From: Bacillota bacterium
GTDB lineage: Bacteria > Bacillota > Clostridia > Peptostreptococcales > Anaerovoracaceae
Direction: 5' to 3'
Assembly: GCA_016282655.1 (NCBI GenBank)
Contig: JAEELK010000039.1
Coordinates: forward strand, 1 to 5,286
Length of the DNA stretch: 5,286 bases
In this document: one piece after another, positions 3,881 to 5,286 of the stretch
Numbering within the stretch: position 1 is the stretch's first letter
Layout of the letters: each line of letters opens with the position of its first letter
The notes under the pieces: generated by a model
Told to the model about the DNA's origin: nothing
What the model saw: the letters and a program-made list of their open reading frames with translations, nothing else
The model's database searches: none
Translations under genes and position numbers: made by a program

Positions 3881-4615
3881 GTGCTGAAGTACTTTTTTAC
3901 CTATGGATCCGAGCTGCCGGCGGACGTCGGCTTTCCGATGTTCGGGACGGCGCATCTCGTGTGGCTGCTGCTCGGCGCGGCGGCCACGATCTTCTTCGCG
4001 CTGCGCTACCGCCGCAGCGGCGGCGCGTCGCGCCGCCGGCAGGACAAAGCGGCCGCTTGCTTCCTCGTGGGGCTCATCGCCGTTCGCAGCATCTATCTGA
4101 TCCTCATCCGGCAGATGAACGTCTGGGAACTGCCGCTGCATCTCTGCAGCCTGGCGGGCTTTCTCTGCCTCTGGCACGCGTACCGCGGCCGCGGCTGGCT
4201 GGGGCAGACGCTCTACGCGATCTGCCTGCCCGGCACGCTGGCGGCGCTGCTCTTTCCGGACTGGGTCTATTATCCGCCGGTCCATTTCATCACGATCGAA
4301 GGCTTTCTGTTCCATTTCGGAGTCGTCGTCTACGTGGTCTTCCAGCTGATCTCCGGGCGCATCCGGCCGGACTTCCGGAAAGCGTGGACGGTCTTCGCGT
4401 TTCTGCTCGTCGTCGTGCCGCCGGTCTATCTCTTCGACCGGCATTTCGGCACGAATTATATGTTCGTCAACTACCCTTCACCGGGCTCTCCGCTGGAGCT
4501 CTTCGCGGCGCGGTTCGGCGATCCCGGCTATCTGCTGCCTTACGCGGCGCTGGTCGCGGCCATCGTGCTGCTGATGGAACTGCCGGGCCTTCGCGGGGAG
4601 AGGCGCGGGAGATAG
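3881..4615 (+). CDS. YwaF/TIGR02206-type integral membrane protein (TMEM164-like)
   Basis: The protein has 244 residues and about seven hydrophobic helices, at roughly 22-41, 57-77, 84-99, 107-125, 135-157, 168-185 and 217-234. It shows hallmarks of the YwaF family: FGTAHLVWL near the start (21-29), LPLHLCSLAGF (84-94), the His-containing helix around HFITIEGFLFHFG (135-147), and GTNYMFVNYPSPGSPLELF (190-208) before the last helix. The length is normal for the family. The bacterial role is unknown. The distantly related human TMEM164 has been reported as a phospholipid acyltransferase, so Cys89 and the conserved histidines deserve attention, but I cannot align them without tools. The start is GTG 3881, chosen because GGTGAAG (3867-3873) lies seven bases upstream and the N-terminus has family-like length. 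It stands alone, with its own promoter and a likely terminator. Confidence 0.88.
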   Translation: MLKYFFTYGSELPADVGFPMFGTAHLVWLLLGAAATIFFALRYRRSGGASRRRQDKAAACFLVGLIAVRSIYLILIRQMNVWELPLHLCSLAGFLCLWHAYRGRGWLGQTLYAICLPGTLAALLFPDWVYYPPVHFITIEGFLFHFGVVVYVVFQLISGRIRPDFRKAWTVFAFLLVVVPPVYLFDRHFGTNYMFVNYPSPGSPLELFAARFGDPGYLLPYAALVAAIVLLMELPGLRGERRGR

Positions 4616-4649
4616 CCGCCCGGCGGCGGGAAAAGCCTTCGATTTTTCG

Positions 4650-4676
4650 CGTAGAAACGTTCTGCGATAATTTTTT
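4650..4676 (+). terminator. Likely terminator after the YwaF-like gene
   Basis: CGTAGAA (4650-4656) pairs with TTCTGCG (4660-4666) with one G-T pair around ACG, then ATAA and six Ts (4671-4676). It sits 35 bases after the stop. The stem is only moderately stable. A GC palindrome directly at the stop codon (GCCGCC-C-GGCGGC, 4615-4627) has no adjacent T-run. Confidence 0.5.
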
Positions 4677-4704
4677 GAATATTAAAACAAAATAGCCGGA
4701 TCGC

Positions 4705-4733
4705 TTGACTTTTCAGCGCCGAACGCTTATGAT
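4705..4733 (+). promoter_or_regulatory. Near-consensus promoter of the small membrane protein operon
   Basis: TTGACT (4705-4710) and TATGAT (4728-4733) are separated by exactly 17 bases; each box matches the vegetative consensus at five of six positions. Transcription would start near 4740, about 42 bases before the ATG at 4782. It is one of the two best promoters in the window and suggests steady, strong expression. Confidence 0.8.
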
Positions 4734-4781
4734 TATTAACACTTGATTCAGACGAACGCAGCTCATAAGGAGGAAACAAAT

Positions 4782-5192
4782 ATGGCATGTTTTTTGATCT
4801 CGGCAGGTGAAGCGGTGGTCAGCACCATCGTTGCGAGCGCGCTGGAAAAGAAGGAAAAGGCGCAGGCGGAGAGCCATGTGCAGATCGCGCACGGCGCGTC
4901 TGAGCACGAGGCGAAGATCCCCTTCTCCAGAAAGGTGAAGTGGCTCAGAAACATGCTCTGGGGCGGCTCCGCGCTGCTGGCGTTCGAGCACGTCTGGCAC
5001 GGCGAGCTGGCGCCCTGGTTCCCCTTCCTGACGGCTGCGGGCGATCCGGCGAGCACGGCGGAGATGCTGCATGAGATGGCGACCGTCGGCGTTGCCATGG
5101 CCGCCCTGGTGACGGTGGTCTGGCTCGGCATGGTGGGCGTATCTTCCCTGATCGAAAAGAGGAGCGGCAGCGATCTCCCCGCGGAGAACTAG
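4782..5192 (+). CDS. Small two-helix membrane protein, unknown function
   Basis: The protein has 136 residues and starts at ATG 4782, eight bases after TAAGGAGG (4766-4773). Residues 1-20 are a weakly hydrophobic helix (MACFLISAGEAVVSTIVASA), followed by a charged segment (EKKEKAQAESHVQIAHGASEHEAK, 22-45). Two membrane segments follow, at about 58-68 running into the motif FEHVWHGELAPWFPFL (68-83), and at about 98-120. The tail is short and charged. His70 and His73 next to the membrane, plus His96, could bind metal or protons, which is only a suggestion. I recall similar uncharacterised proteins in Clostridia but know no function. It is followed after 15 bases by another small membrane protein gene with its own strong ribosome site, so the two are probably co-transcribed and may act together. 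Confidence 0.88.
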   Translation: MACFLISAGEAVVSTIVASALEKKEKAQAESHVQIAHGASEHEAKIPFSRKVKWLRNMLWGGSALLAFEHVWHGELAPWFPFLTAAGDPASTAEMLHEMATVGVAMAALVTVVWLGMVGVSSLIEKRSGSDLPAEN

Positions 5193-5207
5193 AGGAGGCC
5201 CGTTCGG

Positions 5208-5286
5208 ATGACACTTCTCACGACCGTCTTCGCGGCGATCATCAGCACCATCGTCTGGTACAGAAGCGCCTCCAGAAGCGAGATGC
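5208..5286 (+). CDS. Small membrane protein, N-terminal part (cut by window edge)
   Basis: ATG 5208 opens a frame that runs to the right edge and gives 26 residues: a hydrophobic stretch (LLTTVFAAIISTIVWY, 3-18) and then RSASRSEM. AGAGGAGG (5191-5198) overlaps the stop codon of the preceding gene and lies nine bases before the ATG. The 15-base gap and lack of a terminator place it in the same operon. The N-terminus looks like a membrane anchor with the charged side following; the rest lies outside the window, so the product cannot be named. Confidence 0.8.
   Translation, partial: MTLLTTVFAAIISTIVWYRSASRSEM

Noticed and set aside
3803..4444. Minus-strand open frame and a long second plus-strand frame (3868-4695) over the membrane protein gene
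   Set aside because: Both are Arg/Asp/Ala/Pro-rich shadows without a start context, whereas the 3881-4615 frame gives regular hydrophobic helices and family motifs.

Overview
The window looks like chromosomal DNA from an anaerobic, fairly GC-rich Firmicute, most likely a gut-type Clostridia (Lachnospiraceae/Oscillospiraceae-like). This rests on strong AAGGAGG ribosome sites, a Cache-type sensor kinase, an XRE regulator carrying a desulfoferrodoxin-like domain, a YwaF/TIGR02206 membrane protein and a PD-(D/E)XK-like protein of a type common in Clostridia. The taxonomic call is an inference from gene content and style; no rRNA or tRNA is present.

Layout. (1) Positions 1-1173, minus strand: the N-terminal 391 residues of a membrane histidine kinase, cut by the left edge just after its phospho-acceptor histidine. 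(2) Positions 1174-1446: a divergent intergenic region with candidate promoters in both directions. (3) Positions 1447-2031, plus strand: an XRE helix-turn-helix protein fused to a desulfoferrodoxin/superoxide-reductase-like module that keeps all nine metal-ligand positions (four Cys for centre I, four His plus one Cys for centre II). (4) Positions 2032-2454: a non-coding region dense in the hexamer TTACAG/CTGTAA, with phased degenerate repeats, two inverted repeats, a good promoter and a terminator-like hairpin. (5) Positions 2455-3249, plus strand: an AT-richer gene for a PD-(D/E)XK-like protein, followed by a small terminator. (6) Positions 3250-3880: about 630 bases without a convincing gene, holding a 41-bp tandem repeat, another TTACAG-type inverted repeat and the promoter of the next gene. 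(7) Positions 3881-4615, plus strand: a seven-helix YwaF-like membrane protein. (8) Positions 4782-5286, plus strand: a two-gene operon of small membrane proteins behind a near-consensus promoter, the second gene cut by the right edge.

The genes do not form one pathway. The two most notable items are the regulator with an apparently intact superoxide-reductase-type iron site (a candidate oxygen/superoxide sensor or a DNA-bound reductase), and the repeat-rich AT-richer segment around the nuclease-like gene. In that segment the same short palindromic word recurs before and after the gene and overlaps its likely promoter. The sequence cannot say whether this is an operator array, the recognition sites of the encoded protein or the remains of a small mobile unit.
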